A stretch of DNA of 64,000 nucleotides from SXOA01 sp051004015 (lineage in GTDB: Bacteria > Planctomycetota > Planctomycetia > Pirellulales > Pirellulaceae). The notes under the pieces were generated by a model. That model was not told the origin of the DNA. It saw only the letters and a list, made by a program, of their open reading frames with translations, and did no database searches. The position numbers and the translations under genes were made by a program. Positions 10,801 to 18,283 of the stretch are shown here, one piece after another (the first letter of the stretch is position 1; each line of letters begins with the position of its first letter). The DNA is taken from contig JBPCKT010000029.1 of NCBI GenBank assembly GCA_051004015.1, forward strand, positions 62,001 to 126,000. Direction: 5' to 3'.

Positions 10801-11680
10801 AACGCAGCAGCCGGAGGGCTCCGCGGCCAAGAGCGGCGAGGCGAGTCCGCCGGGCCAAGGCAAGGAGTCGGATTCGCAAGGGAATGAATCTGGAGATAAG
10901 AAGGGAGGCGGCAAGTCGGGCGACGGCCAGTCGGCCAATAAAGCCGGCAACAAGAACCCAGGCTCCAATAGTGTGGGCGATAACGGCCAAGGGGGCGCTC
11001 AGGAAAAAGGAAAGGGGAGCGAGACGGGGGACATCCCTGGCGAGGATAAGAAATCCGGCGGCACAGAGGGGGCCAAGGGAAAAAAGTCCAAGTCCGGCAG
11101 CGAATCTCAGCCTGGCGAAGAGGGCAAAGAGCCGGGGGGCAAACCGGGCGAGAAGGCCGAGGGGGATCCCGCGGAAGCACAAAAGCCAGGCGAAAAAGCC
11201 GGCAGCCGCGAGGCCAAGGGGGACAAAACCGGCCGCGGCACAGCTGATGGCGGCGGCGGCCAGCCAGGCACCGAGGACGGCCCGCCACCTTCGCCCGTGG
11301 CCACCGAGGCCGACAAGGCGAATCTCGAATACGCCCGCAAAGCGACCGAAATGGCCCTCGAGCACCTCCGCGACCAAAAGCAGCAGCCCGATCCCGAGCT
11401 GCTCAAAGAGCTCGGCTGGACCAAGGAAGAACTAGCGGAGTTCGTTCGCCGCTGGGACGCGATGGAAAGAGCCGCCAAGCAAGACCCCAAGGCCCAGAAG
11501 GAGCTGGACGAATCGCTCCGCAGCCTCGGCCTCAGGCCCGCCAAGAACCGCAAGCGGAGCGCCCCCGGCGTCAGCGACAACCAGCGCGACCTCCGCGACA
11601 GCGGCAGCCGCTCTTCCGCTCCGCCGGCCTACCGCGAGCAGTTCGAGCAGTTTCGCAAGGGAAGGGGCGGGAGCGAGTGA
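7868..11680 (+). CDS. Large membrane protein with Gly/Glu/Lys/Pro-rich low-complexity domain
   Basis: 1270 residues from ATG 7868 (MATGTAHPP), which has a GAGAGAGG purine run about 10 bases upstream; a GTG at 7817 is also in frame. Hydrophobic segments lie near residues 48-70 and 80-97, with another near 176-196. The part to about residue 550 resembles the DUF4175-like membrane proteins of planctomycetes, with beta-rich repeats. Residues about 560-1140 are highly repetitive, built from GEKP, GEKSG, GEKTG and similar units. The final about 120 residues return to normal complexity with a charged helical segment (LKELGWTKEELAEFVRRW). Similar planctomycete genes have been labelled 'circumsporozoite protein - membrane associated', a label based only on low-complexity similarity. 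Role unknown; an exported or periplasm-spanning spacer is plausible. Confidence 0.75.
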   Translation: MATGTAHPPAPLPTLQAAPQARPMLQVIERQLGRTKFHVRLVDLLSRFAILVVGVLGFMLVVALVDHWWVLPLGVWGRTIAFLLLVGGVVYYSVTQIAPLFIRRINETYAARAIEESRPSLKNSLINFLMLRSDRSGVREVVFEALERRAAEDIADVAVESAVDRAPVIRVGYVLLGVLAVCAAYKILSPKDPFQTFARVMAPWATIDRPSRVQISDVQPGDLTVYRGRSQTISATVEGVREGQPVKLLYSTADGQTVDREVPMKPGAGGLRFSCELPPLIEKSIPDATKPGLQQDVTYRVVAGDGVTSDYRLSVVDAPTIVVEKVEYQFPAYTNKAPQTLMQGDVRALEGTRVTIHASSNQPIREAMLEFDPAAGGSDAAAGNRPLKSVPMQFEGQKARVTLTMLLKSDRNTPWHGSYQVRFTNAEGARSEQPVVHALEVVRDLAPEVQILAPLKKMVEVPENGSLPIEVRAIDPDYALSKLHLHGTSRGKTVLDEELLKDAAASPQAVAKYVFRPSEHKLVAGDEMMYVASASDNRTSPETGAAEPNEASTAQYVVRVTAPLEAKPPAEKRPGEKPEEKPGEKPEETPPENPGERPQENPKPGESPKQGEKPMPKPGEKPMPGEKPMPDESQGEKPMPGERPEENPDEKSGDKGSEKKQGDKSSEPKKGDKGGESSSGGKSEKKNDGSSGGTSEQKGGKEEPGGSGGKGSEGADAKSQPSSGAESGQGTTGQKSNGPPQQNGGEGSEGGEGSESGEGGSTSGQPSKTQHAGDAIEKILKNREKQAEKSGNQNPNQNPSENPSEGGSEEPKPGEGASSKSSEPKTGDKGGTKNADKSGEKSSGEGTGEKTGNKTAAKSGDKVGQNPMSAGEKSGEKTGEKPGEKVGSEGKSGEPTKAGEKTQESGAKGAKGKEPDAGSPGSKPMGAANDKQTPKEKVGAGEKKDAGNGRPGESGAGEGTKEKTGNADTQAGGEGKEKTQQPEGSAAKSGEASPPGQGKESDSQGNESGDKKGGGKSGDGQSANKAGNKNPGSNSVGDNGQGGAQEKGKGSETGDIPGEDKKSGGTEGAKGKKSKSGSESQPGEEGKEPGGKPGEKAEGDPAEAQKPGEKAGSREAKGDKTGRGTADGGGGQPGTEDGPPPSPVATEADKANLEYARKATEMALEHLRDQKQQPDPELLKELGWTKEELAEFVRRWDAMERAAKQDPKAQKELDESLRSLGLRPAKNRKRSAPGVSDNQRDLRDSGSRSSAPPAYREQFEQFRKGRGGSE

Positions 11681-11681
11681 T

Positions 11682-11744
11682 GTTCGTAGTAACCGGCTTC
11701 AGCCGGATATCGGTTCTAACTCGCTATAGCGGGTTACTACGAAC
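11682..11744. repeat. REP-like palindromic repeat (GTAGTAACC family)
   Basis: Two adjacent hairpins bounded by GTTCGTAGTAACC and GGTTACTACGAAC begin one base after the stop codon of the large low-complexity protein. A second copy with the same borders is at 45073-45129. Dispersed copies with conserved outer arms but varying inner hairpins are typical of REP-type elements; it may also stabilise or end the upstream transcript. Confidence 0.75.
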
Positions 11745-11815
11745 TTTCCATGCGATACAATGAGCGGCAGCCATTGTTCAAGGGACTATCACCAGCCGCG
11801 CCCAGGAGTCTCCGC

Positions 11816-12490
11816 ATGAACGCCTTCCCCTTCACCCGCCGCCATTTCCTCGCCGGCACCGCCTGCGGCGCAGCCGCTCTCTGGCTTCCCGATTACTGGC
11901 AGCCGGGCGCATTCGCGGAGGAGCTCACCCGCACGCCCGCTCAGACGGAAGGGCCGTTCTATCCCGATAAGCTGCCGCTCGATACCGACAACGACCTGAT
12001 CGTCATTAACGACAAGCTCACGCCGGCGGTCGGAACGATCACACATCTCACGGGCAAAATCCTAAGTGCCAACGGCGAGCCCCTCCGCAACGCGGTGGTG
12101 GAAATCTGGCAGTGCGACAACAACGGGGCTTATCTCCATTCCCGCAGCGACAACGGCAAAAAGCGGGACGGCAACTTCCAGGGTTTTGGCCGCTTCCTCA
12201 CCGGCGCCGGCGGCGAATACTACTTCCGCACCATCAAGCCGGTCGCCTACCCCGGTCGCACGCCGCACATCCACTTCATGATCAAGAAGGGGGACAAGGA
12301 GCTGCTCACCACGCAGTGCTACGTGAAGGATGACCCCGGCAACGAGAAGGATGGTATTTACCGCAGCGTTCGGGACCAGAAGCTGCGGGACGCAATCACG
12401 GCCGATTTCGTCCCCCTCAAGAATTCCAAAATCGGCGAATTGGCCGCGAATTTTGACCTGGTGCTGGGAGTGACCCCCGAGCATAAGTAA
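11816..12490 (+). CDS. Intradiol ring-cleavage dioxygenase family protein, Tat-exported
   Basis: 224 residues. The start at 11816 places a twin-arginine signal (TRRHFLAGTACGAAALW) at the N-terminus; an earlier in-frame ATG at 11750 would bury it. The core is the protocatechuate/catechol dioxygenase fold: TEGPFYP, WQCDNNGAYLHS, then YYFRTIKPVAYPGRTPHIHF, which carries the expected Fe(III) ligands (Tyr, Tyr, His, His). Family members cleave catechol-type rings, but Tat-exported versions in planctomycetes have unproven substrates. The selenoprotein gene is convergent, 100 bases downstream. Confidence 0.88.
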   Translation: MNAFPFTRRHFLAGTACGAAALWLPDYWQPGAFAEELTRTPAQTEGPFYPDKLPLDTDNDLIVINDKLTPAVGTITHLTGKILSANGEPLRNAVVEIWQCDNNGAYLHSRSDNGKKRDGNFQGFGRFLTGAGGEYYFRTIKPVAYPGRTPHIHFMIKKGDKELLTTQCYVKDDPGNEKDGIYRSVRDQKLRDAITADFVPLKNSKIGELAANFDLVLGVTPEHK

Positions 12491-12591
12491 CTGTCCTTGC
12501 AGTATTGGCGCGTAACCCAGGCCAAAGCAGATGCCGACGGTCAGATAGAGGCGGTCTTTTCCGGTGAGATTTCGCGGCGATGGGGGCGGGT

Positions 12592-13173
12592 TCATTTCGG
12601 CATTCCGGCCGTCGGCTGCATGTTTCCGTAGCCGGGGTCTTCCAGGCCGAAGGCATCGGCCACGCGATTGAAGAAGGCGAACAGGGCCGTGATATAAACC
12701 CCCTCCGCAATCTGCGGCTCGGTCCAGCCGGCGTCACGCACCCGTTGTACATCTTCGGGCGAGTTCTTGTAAGCATGCCGCGTCACCAATTCCACGAACG
12801 TGAGCAGCGCCCGCTCCGCGCTCGACACTGGCGCGGCGGCCAAGTCCCCTCGGCTAAGGGCGGCAGTGATTTCGGCATCGGCTCCCTGCAACTGCAGGAA
12901 ATAGGCGTGTGAGCCCACTCAGTACGGACAGCGGTTAAGCCCCGAGACGTAAGTCGCAATCATCTCCTTGGTCCGGCGATTCAGATGCCCGTCGCTGAAG
13001 TGAACTCCGTAGCTGAATGCCATCACCTGCCGCAAAAAATCAGGCCGGTGGGCGAAGCACTGCAAAATGCCGGGGAACTTGTCCCGATCCGGGTTCGCTT
13101 TCCGCCAACTGGCCATGACCTCGGCGAGCGGGCCAGTGGCTTCGCTTTCGGGAGTAGTGTGGATGAAAGGCAT
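12592..13173 (-). CDS. Peroxidase-related AhpD/CMD-family selenoprotein (in-frame TGA read as Sec)
   Basis: Two same-frame ORFs (13173-12919 and 12918-12592) are separated by one TGA at 12919-12921. Read through, they give one 193-residue protein of the peroxidase-related carboxymuconolactone-decarboxylase/AhpD-like family. The sequence around the TGA is SGLNRCPY-(TGA)-VGSHAYF. In this family the position holds the second Cys of the CxxC redox centre, so the TGA replaces that Cys with Sec at residue 85 (Cys82-x-x-Sec85). Both halves match the family without gap or shift, the N-terminus (MPFIHTTPESEA) is typical, and the C-terminal half keeps FNRVADAFGLEDPGY. The family is thought to reduce peroxides through the paired redox residues. 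Sec machinery (selA, selB, selC, selD) is not in this window. The alternative is a nonsense mutation in a dead gene; the absence of any other damage argues against it. Confidence 0.88.
12880..12918 (-). promoter_or_regulatory. Candidate bacterial SECIS element
   Basis: Immediately 3' of the TGA on the coding strand, CCTGC pairs with GCAGG around the four-base loop AGTT, and GGCTC pairs with GAGCC below it with an asymmetric bulge. The apical loop begins 25 bases after the TGA and has G in its second position followed by T. Published bacterial SECIS rules ask for an apical loop 16-37 bases from the TGA with a G in the first two loop positions, both met here. It would recruit SelB during translation. 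Confidence 0.7.
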
Positions 13174-13279
13174 AGAGACATTCTAGCACCAGGACTTTGC
13201 CCAAATCGCTTCTACGGAGTTGCATCGGCAGCGGTTTGCGGAAAGACTAGGAGTTGGCTCATGAACTCTAGGAGTTGTG

Positions 13280-15505
13280 ATGGGATTTGCCGGACTCTTG
13301 CTATTGACGATACTCGCCGCCGAGCCGGCGAAGCCCACGGTAGAGGAATTGCGGTTCTTCGAAACCGCCGTGCGGCCGGTGCTTGTCGAACATTGCCACA
13401 AATGCCACAGCGAGAAGAAGCAGTGGAGCAACCTGCGTCTGGACTCGCGAGAGGCGATTCTGAAGGGGGGCGATATCGGGCCGGGCATCGTTCCGGGCAA
13501 GCCGGAGGAGAGCTTGCTCATCAAGGCCGTGCGGCACGCCGATGAGGATCTGAAAATGCCCAAGGAAGGGAAATTGACGGAGCGACAGATTGCGGACCTG
13601 GTGAAATGGGTGGAGATGGGGGCGCCGTATCCGGAGACTGCCGTCGCTGCTGGCCGCACGCGGGATCCCAATCATTGGGCGTTCCAGCCAGCAAACGATC
13701 CGTCGGTTCCCGCGATCAAGAGCGAGCTCACGGCATCAACTCCCATCGACAACTTCATCCTCGCGAAGCTGCAAGCGAGTGGCCTCGGTCTTTCGCCTCC
13801 GGCGGATAAGCGAACGCTCATTCGCCGCCTAAACTTCGACCTTGTCGGTTTGCCTCCTTCGCCAGAAGACATCGCCGCTTTCCTAACGGACGAAAGTCCC
13901 GATGCCACCGCCCGTCTCATCGACCGCTTGCTCGCTTCCCCCGCCTACGGCGAGCGGTGGGGACGGCACTGGCTGGATGTGGCCCGCTACGCGGATTCCA
14001 ACGGGCTGGATGAGAACGTCGCTCACGGCAACGCCTGGCGATATCGCGACTATGTCGTGACGGCGTTCAACGAGGACCGGCAGTATGACCGCTTCCTCAC
14101 CGAGCAGCTTGCCGGTGACTTGTTGCCGTTTGCCAACGACGACGAGCGGCAGCGGAATCTGGTGGCGACGGGCTTTCTGGCGATTGGTCCGAAGGTCCTC
14201 GCGGAAGTCGATGAAGCCAAGATGCAGATGGACATCGTCGATGAGCAGATCGACTGCGTCGGCCGGGCCCTGCTGGGGCTGACGCTCGGCTGTGCCCGTT
14301 GCCACGACCACAAGTTCGACCCGATTCAGACGGCGGACTATTACGGACTGGCGGGGATTTTTAAGAGCACTAAGGCGATGGAGAACTACAAAAAGGTGGC
14401 TAAGTGGCATGAAAACCCGCTGCCGGCGAGTAGCCCCAAAATGCCTGGCGACATGGACCCGCCGACCGCGATGGGAGTGACCGAAGACAAGGTCCTCGAC
14501 GTCGCCATTCATATTCGGGGGAATCCGCTGAAGCTGGGAGAGGTCTCGTTGCGGCATGTGCCACCCGTCGTCCGCGGCCCAGCGACTCCGCAGTTCACCG
14601 CGAAAGAGAGCGGCCGCCGCGAGTTGGCGAGTTGGATGGTTGATGCCAAGAACCCGCTCACCAGCCGCGTGATGGTGAACCGCATTTGGCGGTGGCACTT
14701 CGGGCAGGGGATCGTCAAGACGATGGACAATTTCGGCCTGCTCGGAGAGAAGCCGACACATCCAGAAATGCTCGACTGGCTTTCGCTCCGCTTCGCCGAC
14801 AGCGGCTGGTCGGTCAAGAAAATGCACCGGCTAATGCTGAATTCCAGCACCTGGCAGCAGGATAGTTCTCCCCAAAGTAGTCCTCACGCTCCGCGTGAGG
14901 ATAGTCATCTCGCGGAGCGAGATGACTACTATGGCCGCATGAGGGTCCGCCGGCTGGAAGCGGAGGAAGTCCGCGATTCGCTCCTCGCCGTCAGCGGCCA
15001 GGTAGACTCCACGATGGGAGGCTCGCTCCTCAAAATCAAGAACCGGGGCTACTTCTTCGACCACACTTCCAAGGACCTGACCGACTATACCAGCCGCCGC
15101 CGCTCGCTCTATCTGCCGGTGGTCCGGAACAATGTCTACGACGTCTTCTCCCTGCTCGACTACCCCGATGCCGCCATCCCCAGCGGCGACCGGGCCACCA
15201 CCACCGTCCCCACGCAAGCCCTGCTGATGCTCAACAGCGACCTCGTCATGCAATCCGCCGCCGCCTTGGCCGAGCAACTCCTCGAGGGCCCCGGCAGCGA
15301 CGAAGATCGGCTGCGGAAGCTGGCGGTGATTGCGTATGGAAGAGAGGCATCGGCGGCGGAAGTGGCGGGGAATGTGGAGTTTCTGAAAGCGGTGGACAAG
15401 TCGTTGGCGGCTTCCGTGCCCGATGAGAAGGCGCGAAGGCAGAAGGCATGGGGAGTGATGTGCCACACGGTGATAGCGGCGAATGAGTTTATGTACGTGA
15501 AGTAG
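13280..15505 (+). CDS. DUF1549/DUF1553 protein with cytochrome-c-like N-terminus (PSCyt1)
   Basis: 741 residues with a signal peptide (MGFAGLLLLTILAAEPA). The planctomycete-type haem region carries CHKCH near residue 39. DUF1549 follows (PIDNFILAKLQ, LIRRLNFDLVGLPPSPED, YGERWGRHWLDVARYADSNG), then a CARCHDHKFDPI motif, then DUF1553 (REDLASWM-type RRELASWMVDAKNPLTSRVMVNRIWRWHFG omitted beyond its start, and ARTWQQ-type SSTWQQ). These secreted proteins are very numerous in planctomycetes, usually next to a DUF1501 gene, as here 1 kb downstream; the role is unproven, possibly polysaccharide breakdown or electron transfer. GTG 13277 directly precedes the ATG and could also serve. A palindromic repeat lies inside the DUF1553 region (14876-14930) without breaking the frame. 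Confidence 0.88.
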   Translation: MGFAGLLLLTILAAEPAKPTVEELRFFETAVRPVLVEHCHKCHSEKKQWSNLRLDSREAILKGGDIGPGIVPGKPEESLLIKAVRHADEDLKMPKEGKLTERQIADLVKWVEMGAPYPETAVAAGRTRDPNHWAFQPANDPSVPAIKSELTASTPIDNFILAKLQASGLGLSPPADKRTLIRRLNFDLVGLPPSPEDIAAFLTDESPDATARLIDRLLASPAYGERWGRHWLDVARYADSNGLDENVAHGNAWRYRDYVVTAFNEDRQYDRFLTEQLAGDLLPFANDDERQRNLVATGFLAIGPKVLAEVDEAKMQMDIVDEQIDCVGRALLGLTLGCARCHDHKFDPIQTADYYGLAGIFKSTKAMENYKKVAKWHENPLPASSPKMPGDMDPPTAMGVTEDKVLDVAIHIRGNPLKLGEVSLRHVPPVVRGPATPQFTAKESGRRELASWMVDAKNPLTSRVMVNRIWRWHFGQGIVKTMDNFGLLGEKPTHPEMLDWLSLRFADSGWSVKKMHRLMLNSSTWQQDSSPQSSPHAPREDSHLAERDDYYGRMRVRRLEAEEVRDSLLAVSGQVDSTMGGSLLKIKNRGYFFDHTSKDLTDYTSRRRSLYLPVVRNNVYDVFSLLDYPDAAIPSGDRATTTVPTQALLMLNSDLVMQSAAALAEQLLEGPGSDEDRLRKLAVIAYGREASAAEVAGNVEFLKAVDKSLAASVPDEKARRQKAWGVMCHTVIAANEFMYVK
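14876..14930. repeat. Double-hairpin palindromic repeat inside a coding sequence
   Basis: AGTAGT and ACTACT border two hairpins: CCTCACGC-TCC-GCGTGAGG and AGTCATCTCGC-GGA-GCGAGATGACT. The architecture matches the GTAGTAACC elements at 11682 and 45073 but the inner hairpins differ. It is translated within the DUF1553 domain as a non-conserved linker, and the frame stays open. The 55-base length is not a multiple of three, so the insertion must have been compensated or have replaced host bases. Confidence 0.8.
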
Positions 15506-15513
15506 ACAACTCG

Positions 15514-16449
15514 ATGCCTGGCTCTCCCTACCCTTGCGATTTGTCGAATCTCGTCCCGCCTCCCGATTTGTCACGGCGCTGGGTCTTTTGGGCAACGCTC
15601 ATTGGCATCATTATCTGCTTTGTTGTAATTGATCTCTCGTTTGCCTCGTCCCGCATCCACCGCTATTCGTCAGTCATCAAATACTACTGGCTCCCCCTGA
15701 ACGTTGGGGCAATCCTTGCACAAAGTGGCTTGCTCGCTATCTATGCCGTTTTGGGTCCAGGGCGAATCTGGCGACGCCAGTCGGTTGCGGTACTGCTCGG
15801 TTTCGGCAGCATCCTGGCCTGGTTGCTTGGATTTTCACTGGACGATGTGGGGTTTCCAGGCTATCCGATGAACGATCCGGAAACTCAGGCCGCGATTCTT
15901 GTACTTCCGGCGCTATTCTGTGTGGGCTGTGTTCCACTTTGGATCTTAAGATCGTTCTTCCGCTGGCGAATTGAATCTCCAAAATCGGACAAGGCTGTTG
16001 ACAATGCGCCACAGCTTTCGATTGCCGGCATGCTTTCAGCCACGTTCGTTGCGGCCCTGACCCTTGCTCTAATCCGACTGGGTGCCTATCTTTCCCCCTT
16101 GGATGAACCAGTTTGGTGGCAGTGCATCGGCATAGCAGTCGCGTTCACCGCAGGCATTTGTTTGTTTACCCTTCCATTCTCCACGTGGCTGATTCTTTAC
16201 AGCCGCGGCCTCGTCATCGGTACTTCCTTGGCTGTGGTTTGGTTGAGCATTGTCGGCCTGGTACTCTTCCTTTACGTCGAGGGGGGTTGGCCCCGTTCCG
16301 ACGCCAGGCTCATGGAAATTCTCCTTTGCGCCAGTTTCATATGCTTCCTGCTTGGCCCTCTCATCGTTTGTCGCCGCTTTCATTACCGGCTCGTAGTGGG
16401 TAAGCAGCAGCCTCAGATGTACGCAGCCGCTTCCCAATCTAGAATTTGA
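15514..16449 (+). CDS. Multi-pass membrane protein, unknown function
   Basis: 311 residues starting 9 bases after the DUF1549/1553 stop. About eight hydrophobic segments are visible (for example near residues 24-44, 64-82, 90-108, 126-145, 172-190, 206-226, 233-255, 264-284). No catalytic or transport motif recognised. It sits between the DUF1549/1553 and DUF1501 genes, which are otherwise usually adjacent, and its short spacing suggests a shared transcript. Confidence 0.65.
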   Translation: MPGSPYPCDLSNLVPPPDLSRRWVFWATLIGIIICFVVIDLSFASSRIHRYSSVIKYYWLPLNVGAILAQSGLLAIYAVLGPGRIWRRQSVAVLLGFGSILAWLLGFSLDDVGFPGYPMNDPETQAAILVLPALFCVGCVPLWILRSFFRWRIESPKSDKAVDNAPQLSIAGMLSATFVAALTLALIRLGAYLSPLDEPVWWQCIGIAVAFTAGICLFTLPFSTWLILYSRGLVIGTSLAVVWLSIVGLVLFLYVEGGWPRSDARLMEILLCASFICFLLGPLIVCRRFHYRLVVGKQQPQMYAAASQSRI

Positions 16450-16486
16450 CGATTCGCTTCGGACGCAATTAAACTGACGACTGACC

Positions 16487-17905
16487 ATGTTTGACCAGCC
16501 TCTCTCTCGTCGCACCCTCCTCAGGCGCACTGCCGTCGGTTTCGGTTCGCTTGCGCTGGCGTCATTATTCGCGGAAGAGTCCTCGGCCGAAATCACGGGA
16601 ACATCCGCCAATCCTCTCGCCCCCCGCCCACCTCATTTCCCCGCCCGCGCCAAGCGGATCATCTTCCTCTTCATGAAAGGTGGCCCCTCGCACCTCGACA
16701 CCTTCGATCCCAAGCCGCTGCTGACGCGGGATGATGGGAAGCCGCTGCCGTTTGCCAAGCCGCGGGTGCAGTTCGCGGCGACGAGCAATTTGCTGAAGTC
16801 GCCGTGGGAGTTCAAGCAGTATGGCCAGAGCGGCATTCCGGTCAGCTCGCTGTTTCCGCACGTGGCCCGGCACGTCGATGATCTCTGCCTCATTCATAGC
16901 CTGCACGGCACCAACCCGGCTCACGGCGGGGCGGTCCTCAAGGTGCACACCGGCAGCGACAACTTCATCCGCCCCAGCATCGGCTCGTGGGTGAGCTACG
17001 GCCTGGGGACGGAGAACGCCAACCTGCCGGCGTTCGTCACCATCTGCCCCACGCTGGCCCACGGCGGCATCAACAACTGGAGCAGCGCGTTCCTCCCCGC
17101 CGTCTACCAGGGGACTCCGCTCGGCAACGCCAGCGTCCCATCCGACAAGGCCCGCGTCAAATACATCAGCAACGCCCAGCTTTCGCGGGAGATGCAGCGC
17201 TTGCAGCTCGACCGGCTGGCCGCGATGAACCGGGAGCATATCGCCAGTTCCGGCCCCGAGCCGTCACTGGAGGCCCGCATCAACTCCTTCGAGCTGGCTT
17301 TCCGAATGCAGTCTGAAGTGCCAAAGGTCGAAGACTTGTCGGGAGAATCACCATCCACGCTCAGGCTCTACGGCCTCGACAATCCCATCAACGCCAACTT
17401 CGGCCGGATGTGCCTGATGGCCCGCCGCTTCGCCGAAGCGGGGGTCCGGTTTATCCAGGTGACGCACAGCGACAGCAACGTGCAGTGGGACCAGCACGCC
17501 GACCTGAAAAACGGCCACGAGAAAAACGCCCTGGAAGTCGATCTCCCCATCGCCGGCCTGCTGACCGACCTGAAGAACCGCGGCATGCTGGACGACACGC
17601 TGATCTGGTGGGGGGGCGAATTCGGCCGCACGCCGGTGATGGAAGGGAAGAACGGCCGCGACCACAACCCCGAAGGGTTCACCATGTGGCTGGCCGGCGG
17701 CGGCGTGAAAGGTGGCCTCCGCTACGGCACCACCGACGACTACGGCTACTACGCCGCCGAAAACAAAGTCCACATCCACGACCTGCACGCCACCATCCTC
17801 CACCTCCTTGGCCTCAATCACGAGAAGCTGACGTACCGCTACGCCGGGCGGGATTTCCGGCTGACGGATGTGGAGGGAGAGGTGGTGAAGGGGATTTTGG
17901 CCTAA
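16487..17905 (+). CDS. DUF1501 (sulfatase-like fold) protein, Tat-exported
   Basis: 472 residues with a twin-arginine leader (SRRTLLRRTAVGFGSLALASL). The body is DUF1501: IFLFMKGGPSHLDTFDPKP, LIHSLHGTNPAHGGA, RRFAEAGVRFIQVTHSD, DTLIWWGGEFGRTPVMEGKNGRDHNP, HDLHATILHLLGLNHEKLTYR. The family belongs to the alkaline phosphatase/sulfatase superfamily; metal-binding His/Asp residues are recognisable in the NGRDHNP and HDLHAT motifs. DUF1501 proteins are typically paired with DUF1549/1553 proteins and are presumed to act on an extracellular substrate; no member of this exact type has a proven reaction that I can cite. Confidence 0.9.
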   Translation: MFDQPLSRRTLLRRTAVGFGSLALASLFAEESSAEITGTSANPLAPRPPHFPARAKRIIFLFMKGGPSHLDTFDPKPLLTRDDGKPLPFAKPRVQFAATSNLLKSPWEFKQYGQSGIPVSSLFPHVARHVDDLCLIHSLHGTNPAHGGAVLKVHTGSDNFIRPSIGSWVSYGLGTENANLPAFVTICPTLAHGGINNWSSAFLPAVYQGTPLGNASVPSDKARVKYISNAQLSREMQRLQLDRLAAMNREHIASSGPEPSLEARINSFELAFRMQSEVPKVEDLSGESPSTLRLYGLDNPINANFGRMCLMARRFAEAGVRFIQVTHSDSNVQWDQHADLKNGHEKNALEVDLPIAGLLTDLKNRGMLDDTLIWWGGEFGRTPVMEGKNGRDHNPEGFTMWLAGGGVKGGLRYGTTDDYGYYAAENKVHIHDLHATILHLLGLNHEKLTYRYAGRDFRLTDVEGEVVKGILA

Positions 17906-17942
17906 CCACCCAATCTCTGTTAGCGATTCTCCAAGAGTACCG

Positions 17943-17986
17943 CCATCTTTCTACCCAGTCTTCAGAAGCGGAGGGTAGAAAGATGG
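17943..17986. repeat. Perfect 14-bp inverted repeat downstream of the DUF1501 gene
   Basis: CCATCTTTCTACCC (17943-17956) pairs with GGGTAGAAAGATGG (17973-17986) around a 16-base loop. It starts 37 bases after the DUF1501 stop and could act as a terminator for it, although no T tract follows. A partial extra copy (GGGTAGAAAAATAAG) follows directly, which suggests a dispersed repeat unit. Confidence 0.65.
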
Positions 17987-18020
17987 GGGTAGAAAAATAA
18001 GAATGCAAGGCATCACTCTT

Positions 18021-18236
18021 CTAGCCTTTCCACGTCTCACCATATTTCTCCGCGTACACAATCCGCTTCAACTCGAATCTGCCGGCGTAGGGTTTGTCCG
18101 GCGGCTTGGCCTTGCCGATGGCGAGGAGGGCCACGACTTCGGCTTCGTCGGGGATGGCGAATTCCTTCTTCACCGCGGCAGCGTCGAAGCCTTCCATCGG
18201 GGCGGTGTCCAGACGCTGATCTTCCGCCGCAGTCCT
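18021..18236 (-). pseudogene. Nitroreductase-family C-terminal remnant
   Basis: The last about 70 codons read like the C-terminus of a nitroreductase: AAEDQRLDTAPMEGFDAAAV, then the IPDEAEVVALLAIGKA stretch and a short basic tail. The FMN-binding N-terminal two thirds are missing. Upstream of about 18236 the frame becomes unrelated sequence running into the promoter region of the next + strand gene. No start codon, so it is a 3' fragment left by deletion or recombination. Confidence 0.7.
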
Positions 18237-18283
18237 ATGAGCATGGCGGGGCATTTTGGTGTGCGAGTAGGTAGAATCGAGGA

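Noticed and set aside
9290..11290. Long antisense ORFs over the low-complexity gene (rich in Ala, Leu, Phe, Arg, Pro)
   Set aside because: They are mirror images of the GEKP-type repeats; the composition is not protein-like and no family is recognisable.
12592..13173. Two separate genes, 84 and 108 codons, on the minus strand
   Set aside because: Same frame, with one TGA between them, and both halves belong to one family continuing without a gap; the second has a GTG only by chance at the TGA boundary.
12592..13173. Nonsense-mutated pseudogene
   Set aside because: No other damage in 193 codons, the TGA falls exactly on the active-site Cys position, and a SECIS-like hairpin follows. Kept as the alternative until Sec machinery is checked.
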